From: Haplomitrium mnioides
Lineage: Eukaryota > Marchantiophyta > Haplomitriopsida > Calobryales
DNA: 20,772 nt
Reading direction: 5' to 3'
Assembly (NCBI GenBank): GCA_049999725.1
Contig: JBNGIS010005669.1
Coordinates: 1 to 20,772 of the forward strand
The notes beneath the pieces were generated by a model. That model made no database searches and was not told where the DNA came from. It worked only from the letters and a program-made list of their open reading frames with translations. Position numbers and translations under genes: made by a program. The stretch's first letter is position 1, and each line of letters starts with the position of its first letter. This document shows, piece after piece, positions 18,041 to 20,772 of this stretch.

Positions 18041-18131
18041 TTCTCTATAATAGCACTCACTTTTTGATACTCTAACTTAGTAATGGCTTTTTAGACATAG
18101 TTGTTTCTTACTAAAGTTAGTGACCGTTACA

Positions 18132-18147
18132 ATCCTCCCCCCTTTTA
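18132..18147 (-). other. Polypurine tract of the chromovirus
   Basis: The minus strand reads AAAAGGGGGGAGGAT directly before the LTR start TG. It overlaps the pol stop codon (TAA, 18145-18147). This primes plus-strand synthesis. Confidence 0.85.
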
Positions 18148-18645
18148 AAAAGCAACGTCCTCATTGCAAGTAAGGGAGGTCTCAAAAGATTGAATAAACA
18201 TGGATGCAGTAGCCAAATTTTCCAAGGGCTCCTAAGTAGCTTCATAAAGTGGGTAACCTTTCCAACAAACCAAATATTCAACAATCTCACGATAACCACA
18301 ACGTCGTGTACATTTTTTCAAGAGTTGTTCCACCTCAAACTCTTCATGACCTTCAATAAGTTCACGTGGTGGAGAAGGTTCTTGGGTACTTGTAAAAGAA
18401 GAAGAATAAGGAACAAAAGCCCGTAATAAAGAGACATGAAAGACTGGATGAATCTTCATGTGAGAGGGTAAAACCAACTGATATGCCACTTCACCAATAC
18501 AATGAGAGATAGAAAAAGAGGCAATAAAGTGAGCGTTAAGCTTGCGGGAATGAAGCAAAGGAAGATTGGAAGTGGATAGCCAAACTCGGTCACCTATAGC
18601 AAAAGTCACCTCCCGACGATGAGCATCCGCATATTTTTTTGCCAA
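18145..18645 (-). pseudogene. Chromovirus integrase C-terminus and chromodomain
   Basis: The chain reads KKYADAHRREVTFAIGDRVWLST, HPVFHVSLLRAF, then a chromodomain: FEVEQLLKKCTRRCGYREIVEYLVCWKGYP, with LVCWKGY the hallmark. A TAG at about 18238 stands where the conserved Trp of the chromodomain follows. The chain then goes on in frame (EPLENLATASMF) to the pol stop at 18145. A frameshift near 18630 separates it from the integrase core. Chromodomains guide integration to heterochromatin marks. Confidence 0.9.
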
Positions 18646-19505
18646 TTATAAGCCACTACAAGGTTTTCCTTGGCCCATTGAATGTCATGGTGTAGACAAT
18701 GAAGAAAATCATCAACAACTGGACTCTTGGAGGTGGGCGGTGATGCCGAATGAAGACTAAAGATCGTTGTTGGATGCTCACCGTACATAAAAAAGAAAGG
18801 TGTGGCTCTTATAGAACTATTGATAGAGTTATTGAAAGAAAACTCTACAAGGGGTAGTAGCCAATCCCATTCTGTTTGTTCTTCCAAAGTAAATGCTCGC
18901 AATATATCTTCAATTGTACGATTGGCCCGTTTAGTTTGACCATCAGATTCAGGGTGGTAGGGAGTAAACATAGTCAATTTGGTTTTTAATAGACCAAATA
19001 TTGTGCGCCAAAACATGCTAGTGAATTGAGTCCCGCGATCAGAAATAATAAATTTAGAAAGACCATGATGAGAGTACACTGCTTCCAAATAAATGCGAGC
19101 TAACTCAAGGAGTGTCACTGACTTGGTCGTTGGATGAATATGGATCATTTTACTGAGTTTGTCTACAAAAACAACAATAGTGTTATAACCTATAGAAGTA
19201 CGTGGTAACTCATATACAATATCCATACTCACATGTTCCCATCGTCGATTGGGGATAGGAAGTGGTTGTAATAAGCCTCTACATTTAAGATTGGTAGATT
19301 TGTTCTGTTGACAAGCCAAACAACTCCGAACATATGCTTCCGCATCTTGGTGCATCTTAAGCCAGTAATAAACATGTTGAAGATTGTCCAATGTCTTCTC
19401 AATTCCAACATGTCTACCAATAGCAGAATCATGTGCTTCATGCAAAACTTTAGAGCGAAGCGTAATATTATTAGAGACCCATGCCTTATTTTGGAAGAAA
19501 ATCAA
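18606..19505 (-). pseudogene. Chromovirus integrase, catalytic Glu replaced by Lys
   Basis: This is an unbroken frame of 300 codons. The HHCC finger is LHEAHDSAIGRHVG...CLACQQNK. The core has Asp in VSMDIVYELP and Asp in ISDRGTQFTS. The residue 36 positions on, normally Glu in DGQTERxNR, is Lys here (DGQTKRAN), so the DDE triad is broken. It ends in PFFFMYGEHP and a coiled tail. The first residues near 19505 lie after a frameshift from the RNase H side, so the start codon is not meaningful. Confidence 0.92.
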
Positions 19506-19990
19506 ACCTCATACCATTTTTTCTGTTGTGCAACAATTATCTTTTCATCTTCCTTGTCTGCAACCAACATTTTTGACCACCATGTAGGATGTATGGCAAC
19601 TTCTGACAAGATGTTGAGTTGAGGCATGCGGGTCAAAGCATATGCAATTTGTCGTTTTTCTTCCACATACACCATCTTCATGTGAAAGCGATATCACTAC
19701 TCCGCTTATCGAATCTGCCTTTTGGAAAGCTCTTTTTGCATTTCGAGATAGAGTAGAGGTTTATGATCAGTCTCAACAATAAACTCCTTGTCTACGAGAC
19801 AATGCTTCCAATGCTTGGTGGATAACACGATCGCTAGCTCCTCCCGCTCCATGGTATGATAATTTTGCTCTGTGTTACTTAACTTTCTGGAGAAGAAAGC
19901 AATAGGATGCCAACCATCCTCCCATTCTTGTTGCAAAACCCCACCTATAGCTTTTCCCGATGCATCAACTGAAAGTTTTATTAGTCGTTT
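19506..19990 (-). pseudogene. Chromovirus RNase H and linker
   Basis: The chain reads LSVDASGKAIGGVLQQEWEDGWHP (catalytic Asp), YHTMEREELAIVL (Glu), VETDHKPLLYL (Asp) and KELSKRQIR, so the catalytic residues are present. Three stops then break the segment where a WSEYLS-type sequence is usual. RFHMKMVYVEEKRQIAYALTRMPQ and a Lys/Glu-rich linker follow. A TGA and frameshift near 19510 separate it from the integrase. Confidence 0.88.
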
Positions 19991-20772
19991 AGAGTCATAC
20001 CATTTGAGAATAGGAGCACGAAGAAGTGATTTCTTACAAGGTTAGAATGCCAATTCTTCTGCGGCTCCCCACGTCCATGTATGATTTTTCTTGAGCAAAT
20101 TGGTCAATGGTTCTTCTATATGTGCAAATCCTTTCACAAATCGACGATAAAACCCAGTTAGCCCCAAAAATCCTCGTAGTTGTGTTTGATCACTATGAGA
20201 TTCCTATTTTTGAATGGCCTCCACTTTCTCATCCATAACCTGAATTCCTATTGCACTCACTCGGTGACCCAAGTAATCAACCTCTCTTTTGCCAATTTCA
20301 CATTTTCGCATCTTAACATATAGTTTGTGGTTTTAAAGTACCTTCAATACTGTTCAAAGGTGTTGTTGATGCTCATGAAGATTTTTGATGTAAATAAGAA
20401 TGTCATCCAAGAAAAAAATACCAAACTTATCCAAAAAAGATCAAAATATATCATTCATTAGATCTATAAAATTTGTAGGAGCATTAGTTAATCCAAATGA
20501 CATAACAAGATATTCAAAATGCCCATATCAACTTTGAAATGTTGTCTTTTGCACGTCACCCTTTGCAATTCAGATTTGGTTGTATCCACTTCTCAAATTC
20601 AACTTGGTAATAAGTAGTTTGCTCCTTGAAGTTGATCAAATAAATCGTCCATTCTTGATAATGGATATTTATTTTTCACTGTTTGTTGGTTGAGGGCCCG
20701 ATAGTCGATACACATCCTCATACTCCCGTCTTTCTTTTTCACAAATAACATTGGTGCACTATAAGGAGAGAT
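19991..20772 (-). pseudogene. Chromovirus reverse transcriptase, partial at the window edge
   Basis: From the right edge the chain reads [50 protein letters not shown]. After frameshifts near 20620 it continues with YGHFEYLVMSFGLTNAPT. VFFLDDILIYI (about 20400) is the palm motif with both Asp residues intact. Stops and frameshifts follow down to 19991. The N-terminal RT, protease and gag are outside the window. Confidence 0.87.

Larger units (their letters stand above)
17606..18131 (-). repeat. 3' LTR of the chromovirus
   Basis: The minus-strand LTR start is precise: TGTAACGG directly follows the polypurine tract, at 18131. The far end is less certain and lies between about 17606, where gypsy-2 RT coding resumes, and 17631. 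A TATA box (TATATAAAGA) at 17721-17731 fits a U3 of about 400 bp, with R-U5 at 17606-17695. U3 carries tandem repeats described separately and a 30-bp-spaced duplicate TTGGACCACC (17799 and 17829). Confidence 0.75.
17606..20772 (-). mobile_element. Ty3/gypsy chromovirus, 3' two-thirds, nested in gypsy-2
   Basis: On the minus strand from the right edge come RT, RNase H, integrase, chromodomain, polypurine tract and 3' LTR. The integrase-last order and the chromodomain identify a chromovirus. The 5' LTR, gag and protease lie beyond the window. Frameshifts occur in RT, near 19510 and near 18630, and stops occur in RNase H and the chromodomain. It is better preserved than the other gypsy pieces: its integrase frame of 300 codons is unbroken and its RT keeps LDD. 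The chromovirus clade cannot be fixed by eye. Confidence 0.92.

Noticed and set aside
1-20772. tRNA, rRNA or other structural RNA genes
   Set aside because: No cloverleaf boxes or rRNA-like stretches seen; the only tRNA-related sequence is the retrotransposon primer site at 6577-6588.

Overview
This window is plant nuclear DNA, AT-rich and intergenic in character. It holds no intact gene that I can support. The evidence for a land plant is one Ty1/copia element with Ale/Retrofit-like features, three different Ty3/gypsy fragments (one a chromovirus with a chromodomain), and a decayed multi-exon gene. I recognise that gene from memory as the plant/animal family carrying the DUF7869 domain. That family is, as I recall, more prominent in non-flowering plants, so a fern, lycophyte, moss or gymnosperm is possible, but the sequence does not settle this.

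Layout, left to right. Positions 1-958 are unrecognised flank. Positions 959-6772 hold a minus-strand copia element: a 184-bp 5' LTR (6589-6772), a tRNA-Met-like primer site, a long leader, then gag, protease, integrase, reverse transcriptase and RNase H. It is broken by stops and frameshifts and no 3' LTR is visible. Its reverse transcriptase carries an in-frame extra segment of roughly 110 residues with an internal duplication. Positions about 6900-10140 hold a plus-strand gypsy remnant (gag with a CCHC knuckle, protease, RT, partial RNase H) that stops before any integrase. Positions 10141-11729 are non-coding and include a degenerate minisatellite (10937-11237).

Positions 11730-15845 (minus) hold the most interesting object: a decayed cellular or transposon-derived gene with an acidic N-terminus, Cys motifs, an RNase-H-like core (IDGMDQ, YLQLDN, ENKN, LGHT) and a C-terminal GRPFWIAKV block. 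A candidate 765-bp intron lies at 13470-14234. Copies of one short, near-palindromic repeat motif occur beside the gene, in its intron and in its N-terminal exon.

Positions 15846-17605 (minus) are a second gypsy fragment (RT, RNase H, start of integrase), cut at its integrase side next to the gene. A third gypsy element, a chromovirus (17606-20772, minus, running off the right edge), sits nested in it. Its 3' LTR, polypurine tract, chromodomain, integrase, RNase H and RT are all readable. Its LTR carries tandem repeats with G-box/ABRE-like CACGTG cores.

Taken together this is a nested transposon graveyard. All elements show stops of the types Trp to TAG, Gln to TAG/TAA and Arg to TGA, and two catalytic Glu-to-Lys changes, as expected from C-to-T decay of methylated DNA. 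All family assignments come from reading translations by eye; no database search was run.
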